This document shows, piece after piece, positions 34,676-42,270 of a stretch of DNA of 42,270 nt. The DNA is from Enterococcus rivorum. GTDB taxonomy: Bacteria; Bacillota; Bacilli; Lactobacillales; Enterococcaceae. The position numbers and the translations under genes are program-made. The DNA is taken from the NCBI RefSeq assembly GCF_001742285.1, contig NZ_MIEK01000029.1, positions 1 to 42,270 of the forward strand. Reading direction: 5' to 3'. Position 1 is the stretch's first letter, and each line of letters starts with the position of its first letter. The notes under the pieces are model-generated. The model was not told the DNA's origin, did not search any database, and worked only from the letters and a program-made list of their open reading frames with translations.

Positions 34676-35125
34676 ATGTCATTACTGATTACATTGAATG
34701 ATGATATTAAAACAGCTATGAAAGCAAAAGACAAAGAAACTTTGTCTGTGCTTCGTATGTTGAAAGCAGCCATTCAAAATGAGCAGATTAAAGCTAGCCG
34801 TGATTTGAACGGAGAAGAAGAATTGACTGTTTTATCTCGAGAGATGAAACAACGTCGTGACTCTCTAACAGAGTTTGAAAAAGCGGGGCGTGATGATCTT
34901 GCTGATAAAGTTAAGATCGAAATGACGATTGTAGAGAAATATTTGCCAAAACAACTTTCTGAAGAAGAAATTCGTCAGATTGTTCAAGGTGCTGTTGATC
35001 AAACCGGTGCTACTTCACCAAAAGAATTTGGTAAAGTGATGGGCTTAGTGATGCCGAAAGTTAAAGGCAAAGCTGATGGAAATCAGGTTAATGCGATCGT
35101 AAAAGAATTACTACAAGAGAAATAA
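34676..35125 (+). CDS. GatB/YqeY domain-containing protein
   Basis: A 149-residue helical protein of the YqeY family, related to the tRNA-binding tail of the amidotransferase subunit GatB. Seen: 'LNDDIKTAMKAKDKETLSVLRMLKAA', 'EKAGRDDLADKVKIEMTIVEKYLPKQLSEEEI' and 'SPKEFGKVMGLVMPKVKGKADG'. The length is standard. The function is not established; a role in tRNA or aminoacylation quality control is only inferred from the GatB relation. It follows rpsU on the same transcript and ends at a strong terminator. Confidence 0.93.
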   Translation: MSLLITLNDDIKTAMKAKDKETLSVLRMLKAAIQNEQIKASRDLNGEEELTVLSREMKQRRDSLTEFEKAGRDDLADKVKIEMTIVEKYLPKQLSEEEIRQIVQGAVDQTGATSPKEFGKVMGLVMPKVKGKADGNQVNAIVKELLQEK

Positions 35126-35185
35126 TAGCGAAAAGCCAAAGCTATTTAACAAAAAGTTTAAACATGAATTGTTTGAACGACCCTG

Positions 35186-35232
35186 ACCCTTAAAAGTTGG
35201 ATTTTAGAATCTAGCTTTTAAGGGTATTTTTA
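35186..35232 (+). terminator. Terminator of the rpsU-yqeY transcript
   Basis: ACCCTTAAAAG (35186-35196) pairs perfectly with CTTTTAAGGGT (35215-35225), followed by ATTTTTAATT. Confidence 0.88.
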
Positions 35233-35355
35233 ATTATAAAAAAATTTTTACGATTACATGATAGAAAGTAACAGAAATCCACATGCTTTCTTTTTTCTGT
35301 TTAGAAATTATGGTATTATTACTAAGAAGTAACTAATAAAGGAGATGGGCTTTTT

Positions 35356-36330
35356 TTGACAGAAAACCAGTCAAAATCCTTGGAATTGAAATTAAGCGAT
35401 TCTGATGATGTGAGCATGCTTTTTGGCACTCATGATAAGCATATAAAATTTCTAGAAGATAATACGGCTGTAACAATACATACACGAGGAGAAACCATCC
35501 AGTTAATTGGAGAAGAATCTGAAATAGAACTAGTTGCGGCTGTGCTGCGTTCGTTACAAGTATTGATTCAAAGAGGAATTAAGGTTAGTACGCCAGATGT
35601 TGTGACAGCATTAAAAATGGCGAAAAATAAAAATTTAGATGCCTTTATTGCTATGTATGAACAAGAGATTCTTAAGGATCATCATGGACGAGCTATACGA
35701 GTAAAAAATATTGGGCAAAAAAAATACGTGGAAGCAATCAAGAAACATGATATTATTTTTGGAATTGGCCCTGCTGGAACGGGAAAAACCTTTTTAGCGG
35801 TGGTTATGGCAATTGCTGCGTTGAAAAAAGGAGAAGTTCAGAAAATTATTTTGACAAGGCCAGCAGTAGAAGCAGGGGAAAGCTTAGGTTTTTTACCTGG
35901 TGACTTGAAGGAAAAAGTGGACCCTTATTTAAGGCCTGTGTATGATGCTTTATATCAAATTTTTGGAATGGAACATACCAACCGTTTAATGGAACGAGGT
36001 GTGATTGAAATTGCACCGTTAGCTTATATGCGTGGAAGAACTTTGGATGATGCATTTGTCATTCTTGACGAAGCTCAAAATACGACGACAGCTCAAATGA
36101 AAATGTTTTTAACGCGATTAGGATTTAGCTCAAAGATGATTGTCAATGGAGATGTTAGTCAAATTGATTTACCAAAAGGTGTTCTCAGTGGACTAGTTCA
36201 TGCTGAAAAAACACTTAAATCCATTAAAAAAATTCATTTTGTTCATTTTGATGCTAACGATGTTGTTCGTCATCCTGTCGTTGCAGAAATAATTAAAGCG
36301 TATGAAGAAGAGCAACATCAAAATTCATAA
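35356..36330 (+). CDS. phoH: PhoH family protein
   Basis: A 324-residue cytoplasmic ATPase of the PhoH/YbeZ family. An N-terminal KH-like part (about 10-100) precedes the P-loop domain with Walker A GPAGTGKT (138-145), 'ILTRPAVEAGESLGFLPGDL', Walker B 'DAFVILDEAQNTT' and 'IVNGDVSQIDLPKG'. The family is linked to RNA metabolism and usually sits beside ybeY, as here. The start is TTG 35356 with AAAGGAGATGGG upstream and no better ATG nearby. It heads phoH-pgpH-ybeY-dgkA-era. Confidence 0.94.
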   Translation: MTENQSKSLELKLSDSDDVSMLFGTHDKHIKFLEDNTAVTIHTRGETIQLIGEESEIELVAAVLRSLQVLIQRGIKVSTPDVVTALKMAKNKNLDAFIAMYEQEILKDHHGRAIRVKNIGQKKYVEAIKKHDIIFGIGPAGTGKTFLAVVMAIAALKKGEVQKIILTRPAVEAGESLGFLPGDLKEKVDPYLRPVYDALYQIFGMEHTNRLMERGVIEIAPLAYMRGRTLDDAFVILDEAQNTTTAQMKMFLTRLGFSSKMIVNGDVSQIDLPKGVLSGLVHAEKTLKSIKKIHFVHFDANDVVRHPVVAEIIKAYEEEQHQNS

Positions 36331-36356
36331 GAGCTTTGGAAAGGAATTACCCCCTT

Positions 36357-38558
36357 TTGAAATCTATGCTAATAAAAATCCGTGACAAAATGGGTAAGTT
36401 TTATATTCCTATTTTGCTCATCGTTTTTTCTCTGATTCTGTTTGGTCTTACTTATGGAAGTGTTCATCAGAAAAAAGTAGAAATTAGAGAAGGACAACTA
36501 GCGGATAAAACAATTAGAGCCAATAAAAATATTGAGAATACCTATGAAACAGAACAAAAAAGAAAATTAGCGGCTGAAGCTGTTACACCGGAATATATTT
36601 ATCAAGAAGATACTGCTGAGATTCAACACAAGAGAATTGATAAACTTTTTAAATTAATTAAAAGCACAAATGAAAAAATAGATAAAGACTATCAGGATAA
36701 AAAAGCCAAGGCCAAAAAGGATGAAACGATTCCTGAACCAACGGTAGAGGAACGGATTGCTGCTTTAAAATCTCAATTTGAATCCTTAGATCAAAATGAA
36801 GTTGCTTTCTATCAGAGTTTTCCTAATATCTTTTATCAAAATGTTTTTACCTTGAATGCGGAAGAAATAGAAAAAGTTAAAGTTGAAAGTTTACGAATCG
36901 TTGATGAAACGATGCAAAATCGTGTGCGAGATACCGAATTAACAAGTGTTCTTCAAAATGCTATTGATAAAATCCAGTATATTGACGTTTCGAATGTTAT
37001 GCAGCAACAAATTAGCTATGTGGTAAATCAAGGAATTGTTGCGAATGATTTTGCCAATGAGAAGAAAACAGAAGAGCTAAGACAAAATGCTAGAAATGCA
37101 ATTCCACCTTCAATGATCTATCAAGGTGAGATTATTGTTCGTGAAGGTAGCCAAATTGATGCAAAAGCGATGGAGAAGTTAGAGCTATTAGGACTAACTA
37201 ACCAAAACACATCTATTTTTCCTGTAGTTTCTTTATCATTAGCTATTGTTTTACAAGTCGCTGTTTTAGTATTTTTTACAACACAAGTGACAGAAGAAGG
37301 TAAACGCAGATATTTTATCTTATTCTATACTTCAGCAATGATTGTCAGTTTGATACTAATGAAATTTTTCCAAATCTTTCAAACCGAGCAATTGATGTAT
37401 ATTCCGTTATTTTATCCAGCAGCGTTTGTGCCACTGGTTCTGAATTATTTTGTAAATCGCAGAGCAGGAATTTTAGCCGCGCTTTTTCAAGTGGTCTTTT
37501 CTCTCTTCATCTTTTATGATTCAATCGGAACGAATTTTTTGATAATTATTTTGGTTTCTTATCTATTTTCTGGTTTGTTGGCTTCAGTCGTTAAGCGAAC
37601 AATTAGAATTAGCGAGCAAGGTATGACAGCAATTTTTTGGATTGTTGTATTCCCAGTATTAATGTCTTTTGTTTTGATGATTTACCAAGGAATGAGTTTG
37701 TTTGACGGGAAAACTTGGACAGCTTTACTTTGTGCATTAGCAGGCACGTTCTTTTCCTTTTTAGCAACGATGGGCTTGCATCCGTACATTGAATTATTAG
37801 TAACAGATGATAGTATGATTGTGCTGAATGAACTAAGTAACCCGAATCACCCGTTATTAAAACGATTGTTAGAAGAAGCACCGGGAACCTATCATCATAG
37901 TATGATGGTTGCTAGTCTAAGTGCTAATGCTGTGGCTGAAATTGGTGGGAAATCACTACTAACTCGTGTTGCTTGTTATTATCATGACATAGGAAAACTT
38001 AAACATGCTAATTTCTTTGTAGAAAATCTGCCAGCTGGGGCTGAAAATCCACATAATTTTTTACTTCCTGAAGATAGTAAGCAAATTATTTTTGGACATG
38101 TTATTGATGGAGCAAAAATTTTAGAAGAATACCACATGCCACAAATGGTTATTGATATTTGTAGACAGCATCATGGAACCACTCTAATGAAATTTTTCTA
38201 CTATAAAGAAAAAGAACGGAATCCTAATATTTCAGAAGCTGATTTTCGTTATCCAGGGCCTCGTCCTCAAACGAAAGAAGCGGGAATTGTAAGTATTGCA
38301 GATACTTGCGAAGCAGCAGTTAGAGCGATGGATCACCCTTCAAATGAAAAAATTAAAGATTTTGTTCATAATGTTATCCAAGATAGAATCGCAGACGGTC
38401 AGTTAGACGAATGCGGCTTGACGATGAAAGAAATTAGGAAAGTTGAAAAATCATTAGTTAATGGTTTGTGTAGCACTTTCCATTCAAGAATAAAGTATCC
38501 TAAAATGAAATCAGAAGCTGAACAGATGAAAGATGAACAAGAAAAGAGAGAAAAATAA
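36357..38558 (+). CDS. pgpH: 7TMR-HD family phosphohydrolase PgpH (c-di-AMP phosphodiesterase)
   Basis: About 733 residues. One N-terminal transmembrane helix (about 12-35) is followed by a large extracellular 7TMR-HDED domain (about 40-280), a seven-helix membrane region (about 285-480) and a cytoplasmic HD domain (about 490-710). The HD domain has '[23 protein letters not shown]', the catalytic '[18 protein letters not shown]' and 'QHHGTTLM'. The architecture matches Listeria PgpH/Bacillus YqfF, which hydrolyse cyclic di-AMP. TTG 36357 is proposed because GGAAAGGAA (36338-36346) lies at usable distance; TTG 36336 or ATG 36366 remain possible. It ends in TAATG, overlapping ybeY by 1 nt. Confidence 0.92.
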   Translation: MKSMLIKIRDKMGKFYIPILLIVFSLILFGLTYGSVHQKKVEIREGQLADKTIRANKNIENTYETEQKRKLAAEAVTPEYIYQEDTAEIQHKRIDKLFKLIKSTNEKIDKDYQDKKAKAKKDETIPEPTVEERIAALKSQFESLDQNEVAFYQSFPNIFYQNVFTLNAEEIEKVKVESLRIVDETMQNRVRDTELTSVLQNAIDKIQYIDVSNVMQQQISYVVNQGIVANDFANEKKTEELRQNARNAIPPSMIYQGEIIVREGSQIDAKAMEKLELLGLTNQNTSIFPVVSLSLAIVLQVAVLVFFTTQVTEEGKRRYFILFYTSAMIVSLILMKFFQIFQTEQLMYIPLFYPAAFVPLVLNYFVNRRAGILAALFQVVFSLFIFYDSIGTNFLIIILVSYLFSGLLASVVKRTIRISEQGMTAIFWIVVFPVLMSFVLMIYQGMSLFDGKTWTALLCALAGTFFSFLATMGLHPYIELLVTDDSMIVLNELSNPNHPLLKRLLEEAPGTYHHSMMVASLSANAVAEIGGKSLLTRVACYYHDIGKLKHANFFVENLPAGAENPHNFLLPEDSKQIIFGHVIDGAKILEEYHMPQMVIDICRQHHGTTLMKFFYYKEKERNPNISEADFRYPGPRPQTKEAGIVSIADTCEAAVRAMDHPSNEKIKDFVHNVIQDRIADGQLDECGLTMKEIRKVEKSLVNGLCSTFHSRIKYPKMKSEAEQMKDEQEKREK

Positions 38559-39034
38559 TGGATATTACACTCATTGATGAAACTGAAAAGTTAACTACAG
38601 AACAAATAGCAGACATGGAAAGGTTATTGCAATTCTCTGCGGACTTTCTAAAGCTAAAAGAAGATACTGAAATGTCGGTTTCTTTTATGGACAACCAAGG
38701 GATTCAAGTGATTAATCGTGATTATCGCGGAAAAGATGTTCCGACAGATGTCATTAGCTTTGCCTTAGAAGATGAAGGCGAAGATGAAATCCAGATTATT
38801 TTTGATGATGAAGAGGAGCCGTTACCTAGAAACTTAGGGGATATCATGATTTCAATTGAAAGAGCGCAGGAGCAAGCAGTAGAATACGGACATTCTTTTG
38901 AACGAGAATTAGGTTTTTTAGCAGTCCATGGTTTCTTACATCTGAATGGATATGACCACATGGAACCTGAAGAAGAAAAAGAAATGTTTGACTTGCAGAA
39001 AGAGATCTTAGATGCCTATGGCCTTAAAAGATAA
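38558..39034 (+). CDS. ybeY: rRNA maturation RNase YbeY
   Basis: A 158-residue zinc endoribonuclease needed for 16S rRNA 3'-end maturation and ribosome quality control. The metal site '[22 protein letters not shown]' has the three histidines of HxxxHxxGYDH. '[16 protein letters not shown]' and '[25 protein letters not shown]' are also family marks. It starts on the last base of the pgpH stop and overlaps dgkA by 23 nt, so it is translationally coupled on both sides. Confidence 0.95.
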   Translation: MDITLIDETEKLTTEQIADMERLLQFSADFLKLKEDTEMSVSFMDNQGIQVINRDYRGKDVPTDVISFALEDEGEDEIQIIFDDEEEPLPRNLGDIMISIERAQEQAVEYGHSFERELGFLAVHGFLHLNGYDHMEPEEEKEMFDLQKEILDAYGLKR

Positions 39035-39419
39035 ACAAACAGAAAAAAATAAGCACTTTATTAGCTCTTTAGAGTTTGCTCTGCAAGGGATTCGTACCGT
39101 TTTTGAAGAAGAACGAAACATGCGGACACATGTTATCATGGGAACTTTAGCCGTGATTGCAGGCTTCATTTTTCAGCTGAGTTGGACTGAATGGCTCTGG
39201 TTATTACTTGTTATTTTTTTAGTCTGGCTTGTTGAGATTATCAATACGGTTTTTGAAAATGTTGTAGATATGGTGACGGATTTTCATTTTCATCCAATCG
39301 GGAAAAAAATAAAGGACATGGCTGCAGGTGCGGTGTTACTAACTAGCTGTTTTGCTTTGTTAGTAGGATTGATTTTGTTTGTTCCTAAAATATGGCAAAT
39401 AATGAAAGAATTTTTATAG
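39012..39419 (+). CDS. dgkA: Diacylglycerol/undecaprenol kinase
   Basis: A 135-residue membrane kinase of the DgkA family with three helices (about 45-62, 65-85, 105-130). Seen: '[25 protein letters not shown]', and '[39 protein letters not shown]', which holds the catalytic glutamate and the D/[12 protein letters not shown] motif. Gram-positive members phosphorylate undecaprenol rather than diacylglycerol. It starts inside ybeY (ATG 39012; ATG 39018 is an alternative). The cytidine deaminase gene often found before era is absent here. Confidence 0.92.
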   Translation: MPMALKDKQTEKNKHFISSLEFALQGIRTVFEEERNMRTHVIMGTLAVIAGFIFQLSWTEWLWLLLVIFLVWLVEIINTVFENVVDMVTDFHFHPIGKKIKDMAAGAVLLTSCFALLVGLILFVPKIWQIMKEFL

Positions 39420-39431
39420 AGGAGATAGAAA

Positions 39432-40334
39432 ATGACAAACGAACATAAATCCGGTTTTGTTGCAATCGTTGGACGACCAAATGTAGGGAAATCGACTTTA
39501 CTAAATAGAATAGTTGGACAAAAAATTGCGATTATGAGTGACAAAGCGCAAACAACGAGAAATAAAATCCAAGGAATCTATACCATTCCAGAAGCTCAAT
39601 TAGTTTTCATTGATACCCCTGGAATCCACAAACCGAAGCATCGCTTGGGTGATTTCATGGTAGAAACAGCATATAGTGCTCTAAGAGAAGTTGATGCAAC
39701 AATTTTTATGATTAGTGCTGATCAAAAGCGCGGACGTGGTGATGACTTTATCATTGAACGTTTGAAAGAGATGAAAAGCCCTGTTTATCTTGTTATTAAC
39801 AAGATTGATAAAGTTCATCCAGATGACTTGTTGGGAATCATTGATGACTACTCTAAAGAAATGTCTTTTAAAGAGATTGTTCCTATTTCAGCAACAGAAG
39901 GAAATAACGTGGAACGCTTAATGGATATTTTGGTCGAGCAAATGCCAGAAGGGCCACAGTATTTCCCAGAAGATCAGATTACAGATCATCCTGAATATTT
40001 TATTGTTTCTGAATTAGTGCGTGAAAAAGTCTTGCTTCTTACTAGAGATGAGATTCCTCATTCAGTGGCAGTTGTTGTAGATTCCATGAAACGAGATCAA
40101 AACGATAAGGTCCACATTCAAGCAACAATTATTGTGGAAAGAGATAGCCAAAAAGGTATCATTATCGGTAAAGGTGGCAAAATGTTAAAACAAATAGGAA
40201 CGAAAGCCCGTTTGGATATTGAGTATCTTTTAGATGATAAAGTTTATTTAGAACTTTGGGTAAAAGTTCAAAAAGATTGGCGTGACAAGAAAATTTATTT
40301 ACAAGATTATGGGTACCGCAAAGAAGAATATTAG
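39432..40334 (+). CDS. era: GTPase Era
   Basis: A 300-residue ribosome-assembly GTPase. G1 '[20 protein letters not shown]' (about 12-31), switch I '[15 protein letters not shown]', G3 DTPG (61-64) in '[18 protein letters not shown]', and G4 NKID. A C-terminal KH domain (about 200-290) has '[22 protein letters not shown]', which binds the 3' end of 16S rRNA. Length is typical. AGAGGAGATAG precedes the start, 12 bp after dgkA. YbeY and Era act on the same rRNA end, in line with their shared operon. Confidence 0.97.
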   Translation: MTNEHKSGFVAIVGRPNVGKSTLLNRIVGQKIAIMSDKAQTTRNKIQGIYTIPEAQLVFIDTPGIHKPKHRLGDFMVETAYSALREVDATIFMISADQKRGRGDDFIIERLKEMKSPVYLVINKIDKVHPDDLLGIIDDYSKEMSFKEIVPISATEGNNVERLMDILVEQMPEGPQYFPEDQITDHPEYFIVSELVREKVLLLTRDEIPHSVAVVVDSMKRDQNDKVHIQATIIVERDSQKGIIIGKGGKMLKQIGTKARLDIEYLLDDKVYLELWVKVQKDWRDKKIYLQDYGYRKEEY

Positions 40335-40337
40335 ATA

Positions 40338-40381
40338 GAGAAAGAGCGACTCTGCAAATAGAAGTAGAGTTGTTCTTTTTT
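40338..40381 (+). terminator. Terminator between era and recO
   Basis: AAAGAGCGACTCT (40338-40350) pairs with AGAGTTGTTCTTT (40363-40375) with G-T pairs, followed by a T-run. Confidence 0.8.
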
Positions 40382-40431
40382 CAACATCTGATAAAATAGA
40401 TGAAAAGTAGTAAGTGAAGGGAGCTAAGAAT

Positions 40432-41226
40432 ATGGCGGTTGGTGAGACTAGAGGAATTATTTTATTTACGAAAGATTTCAAAGAAAAAGATAAATTAGTT
40501 AAAATTTTTACAGAATCATCCGGTAAGTTGATGTTTTTTATAAAAGGCGCACATAGAAAAAACAATCCGATTTCCTCCTCAATTTTACCTTTCACGGAAG
40601 CAATTTATATTGGTGATTTTAGAGAAGAAGGACTTTCTTTTTTAAATGGAAGTAAAGACGTGAAACCATTCCGTTTGATTCAGCAAGATATTTTTATTAA
40701 TGCCTACGCAACCTACATCTTAAACTTAGTAGATGCTGCCATCGAAGACCGGGTTTATGATCCTCATCTATTTAAATTTGTGCAACAGGCTCTAATGCTG
40801 ATGGATGAAGGAAAAGATCCGGAAATTATCACTAATATTTTTGAGGTCCAGTTATTGAGTCGTTTCGGTATAGTAATTGACTGGAAAAAATGTGCTGCAT
40901 GTGGAGAAACTCATGGGAAATTTGACTATTCATCTAAGTACAGTGGAATTTTATGTGAAAAACATTGGTCTTTAGATGAACGACGTTATAATTGGAACCC
41001 TATAGCCATTCATTTTGTTCGTTTGTTTGCAACCGTTTCTTACGACAAAGTACAAGAAATAAAAATGAAACAAGAAACGAAAGATGAGATTAGAAAAATT
41101 ATCGACGAGCTTTATGATGAATATGTTGGAATCCATCTTAAAAGTAAAAAATTTATTGATGAAATGAAGTCTTGGGAGGCTACAATGAAAATTCCTAAAC
41201 GTTCTGAAAGGAAAGAAGATGAATAA
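40432..41226 (+). CDS. recO: DNA repair protein RecO
   Basis: A 264-residue recombination mediator that loads RecA with RecR/RecF. The N-terminal OB fold starts 'ETRGIILFTKDFKEKDKLVKIFTE'. A helical C-terminal part carries a zinc finger, 'WKKCAACGETHGKFDYSSKYSG' plus 'LCEKHW'. Length is normal. ATG 40432 with GAAGGGAGC is chosen over the in-frame GTG 40414. The last 8 nt overlap the AAA ATPase gene, so the two are coupled. Confidence 0.94.
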   Translation: MAVGETRGIILFTKDFKEKDKLVKIFTESSGKLMFFIKGAHRKNNPISSSILPFTEAIYIGDFREEGLSFLNGSKDVKPFRLIQQDIFINAYATYILNLVDAAIEDRVYDPHLFKFVQQALMLMDEGKDPEIITNIFEVQLLSRFGIVIDWKKCAACGETHGKFDYSSKYSGILCEKHWSLDERRYNWNPIAIHFVRLFATVSYDKVQEIKMKQETKDEIRKIIDELYDEYVGIHLKSKKFIDEMKSWEATMKIPKRSERKEDE

Positions 41227-41944
41227 TATTCTTTATTTGAAACAAGTCATTTATGAGAATACCCAAATTTCAGAGGAGTTTCCTTTTAATTTACCTACTT
41301 TACGTAGTCTAAATGAGCTAGTATTTGATACGCCTGTTACGTTTTTTATTGGAGAAAATGGTATTGGAAAATCAACAATTATCGAAACAATTGCAGCCTT
41401 AATGGGATTAAATATGGAAGGGGGTTCAAAGAACAATCTGTTTTCTAGCTATCAAGAAAGCTATCCATTGCTAGAAATGTGCAGACCTGTTCGTTATCCT
41501 AATCATCAAAAAGACAGTTATTTTTATCGAGCAGAGTCTTATTTCAACTTGATGACAGATATTGAAGAAAATGTGCCAGAACTATTTGATAAAAGTTTGC
41601 ATCACTATTCAAGAGGTGAATCATTATCAAAACTAGTCTCAACTCGCTTTTTTGGAAATGGCTTTTATATTTTGGATGAACCAGAGACAGGCTTGTCTTT
41701 ATCTACACAACTGAGTTTAATGTTGATGATTGAGGGACTAGTACAAAAGAACTCCCAATTTATTATAGCAACCCACTCTCCAATTCTCCTTTTTTTCCCA
41801 GATGCAAAAATCTATGAGTTTTCTGATTCTGGTATTTGTGAAACAAAAAGAGAAGAGACCAAAGTGTATCAGGAATGGAAAATGATTTTTGATAGAGAAG
41901 AGGCTTTTTTTGATTTATTATTTCAAGAAGAAAAAAATATTTGA
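41219..41944 (+). CDS. Small AAA family ATPase (ABC-type fold)
   Basis: A 241-residue ATPase with a complete ABC-like site: Walker A GENGIGKST (45-53), signature-like SRGES (131-135), Walker B 'FYILDEPETGLS' (149-160) and the histidine switch ATHSP (184-188). There is no membrane segment, no coiled-coil arm and no partner permease, so it resembles the stand-alone predicted ATPases (COG3910-like) rather than a transporter subunit or full SMC/RecF protein. It begins inside the recO stop region and uses GGAAAGAAG within recO. A role in DNA repair is suggested only by this coupling. Its stop overlaps the next promoter. Confidence 0.85.
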   Translation: MNNILYLKQVIYENTQISEEFPFNLPTLRSLNELVFDTPVTFFIGENGIGKSTIIETIAALMGLNMEGGSKNNLFSSYQESYPLLEMCRPVRYPNHQKDSYFYRAESYFNLMTDIEENVPELFDKSLHHYSRGESLSKLVSTRFFGNGFYILDEPETGLSLSTQLSLMLMIEGLVQKNSQFIIATHSPILLFFPDAKIYEFSDSGICETKREETKVYQEWKMIFDREEAFFDLLFQEEKNI

Positions 41945-41969
41945 CATCCTGTCAATCACAGATTATCAT
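41941..41969 (+). promoter_or_regulatory. Promoter of the glycine T-box leader
   Basis: TTGACA (41941-41946), a 17-bp spacer and TATCAT (41964-41969). The -35 contains the TGA stop codon of the preceding ATPase gene. Transcription should begin near 41976. Confidence 0.85.
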
Positions 41970-41975
41970 AGGTAG

Positions 41976-42177
41976 TAATGAAATAAGTACGATGAAAAAG
42001 AAGAGTAAGAAGTATTGTCTGGTCAGCGAGTTTGGGAAAGTGGAAGCCAAATACAAACAACTTTTGAATGGCGCTTTTGAGTACTATTAAACGAAGCTGC
42101 CGACTGTACTGTCGGAAGTAGGGTGGAACCGCGAATTTATCGTCCCTATGTCTATTTTATAGGCATAGGGACTTTTT
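41976..42177 (+). promoter_or_regulatory. Glycine-specific T-box leader (expected to control glyQS)
   Basis: Stem I is closed by AGTAC (41986-41990) and GTACT (42081-42085), then AAAAG (41996-42000) and CTTTT (42074-42078). The AGTA bulge motif (42004-42007) faces the specifier loop GAAT-GGC-G, with specifier GGC (Gly) at 42070-42072. A short Stem III (CCGAC 42100-42104 with GTCGG 42111-42115) follows directly; Stem II is absent, as in compact glyQS T-boxes. The T-box AGGGTGGAACCGCG (42120-42133) has the bulge UGGA, which pairs with UCCA of tRNA-Gly. TAGGG (42119-42123) with CCCTA (42144-42148) makes the antiterminator. recO-glyQS is a standard Firmicute order. Confidence 0.92.
42144..42177 (+). 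terminator. T-box terminator hairpin
   Basis: CCCTATG and CTA (42144-42154) pair with TAG and CATAGGG (42160-42170) around a short loop, followed by AC and five T. It competes with the antiterminator for the CCCTA strand. A group II intron begins right after its T-run. Confidence 0.9.
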
Positions 42178-42270
42178 GTTTGCCCGGCATGGTCAAACTC
42201 TAACGGGTTAAAGTCCCGAGTACGTCCAAGTAACGGAAAGTACCTAGTCGAAAACAAGGGTGTCCATGGT
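42178..42270 (+). mobile_element. 5' end of a group II intron (class C-like), cut by the window edge
   Basis: From GTTTGCCCGGCATGG onward the sequence matches the start of domain I of bacterial group II introns of the Oceanobacillus iheyensis type, as remembered: GCCCGGCATGG, then the GGGT...AGTCCCGA hairpin (42204-42219 area) and CAAGGGTGTCCATGGT (42255-42270). The first bases are GTTTG against the usual GTGYG, one difference. The intron lies in the sense direction of the leader and starts exactly after the T-box terminator T-run. Class C introns characteristically insert behind intrinsic terminators. The reverse-transcriptase ORF and 3' end are outside the window. Confidence 0.85.

Noticed and set aside
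42080-42086. Reading the T-box specifier as ACT (Thr) or TAC (Tyr) from GAGTACTA
   Set aside because: Those bases pair with AGTAC to close Stem I. The specifier loop opposite the AGTA motif contains GGC, and the UGGA bulge plus recO context fit glycine.
1-42270. CRISPR arrays, transposases, prophage genes, tRNA or rRNA genes
   Set aside because: No regularly spaced repeats, no recombinase or transposase frames and no tRNA/rRNA signatures were seen; the only mobile sequence is the intron end and the MITE-like repeats.

Overview
The window is chromosomal DNA of a low-GC Gram-positive bacterium. AT-rich coding, strong AGGAGG-type ribosome sites, TTGACA/TATAAT promoters and a T-box leader indicate a Firmicute. 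The gene order comEA-comEB-comEC-holA-rpsT, the MurNAc-6-phosphate cluster and the block rpsU-yqeY-phoH-pgpH-ybeY-dgkA-era-recO-(glyQS) point to Lactobacillales, most likely Enterococcus, Vagococcus or a close relative (inference from gene content; no search was run). There is no plasmid backbone, prophage, transposase or CRISPR array. Almost all genes are housekeeping or catabolic; the unusual material lies between the genes.

Layout. 1-1.6 kb: a MerR regulator divergent from a short-chain dehydrogenase, sharing a palindromic operator. 1.6-6.8 kb: DNA-uptake genes comEA/comEB/comEC, the DNA polymerase III delta subunit, and rpsT on the opposite strand. 7.1-10.4 kb: PiT phosphate transporter with its PhoU-like partner, an HD phosphohydrolase, and uppP. 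10.5-15.7 kb: MurNAc recycling: a stand-alone glucose-type EIIA, mupG, murQ, murP (EIIBC) and the RpiR regulator murR. 15.9-17.3 kb: a histidine phosphatase and a metallo-beta-lactamase-fold hydrolase. 17.5-21.5 kb: purine salvage (guanine deaminase, NCS2 permease, GMP reductase) with PurBoxes. 21.5-22.9 kb: a PadR/HAAS-membrane-protein pair. 23-26 kb: an ECF S component and a pyridoxal/HMP kinase divergent from a MocR/PdxR-type regulator. 26-29.5 kb: nitroreductase, a 6S-RNA-like transcript, phosphoglucomutase and an ArsR/SmtB zinc-type sensor. 29.6-32.9 kb: hom-thrC-thrB. 32.9-34.3 kb: PPDK regulatory kinase divergent from Zur. 34.4-41.9 kb: the rpsU-to-recO block plus a small AAA ATPase.

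The window ends with a glycine-specific T-box leader, expected to control glyQS. Directly after the T-tract of its terminator lies the 5' end of a group II intron resembling bacterial class C introns. Such introns prefer intrinsic terminators, and here the intron appears to have entered a regulated one, so its transcription should depend on tRNA-Gly charging.

Other non-coding features: two copies, in opposite orientation, of a roughly 160-170 bp MITE-like repeat with terminal inverted repeats, each between convergent genes; a candidate MurR palindrome in the mupG promoter with a close match in the EIIA promoter; a Zur-box-like site between ppdR and zur; and a GC-rich, unexplained block upstream of pgcA.
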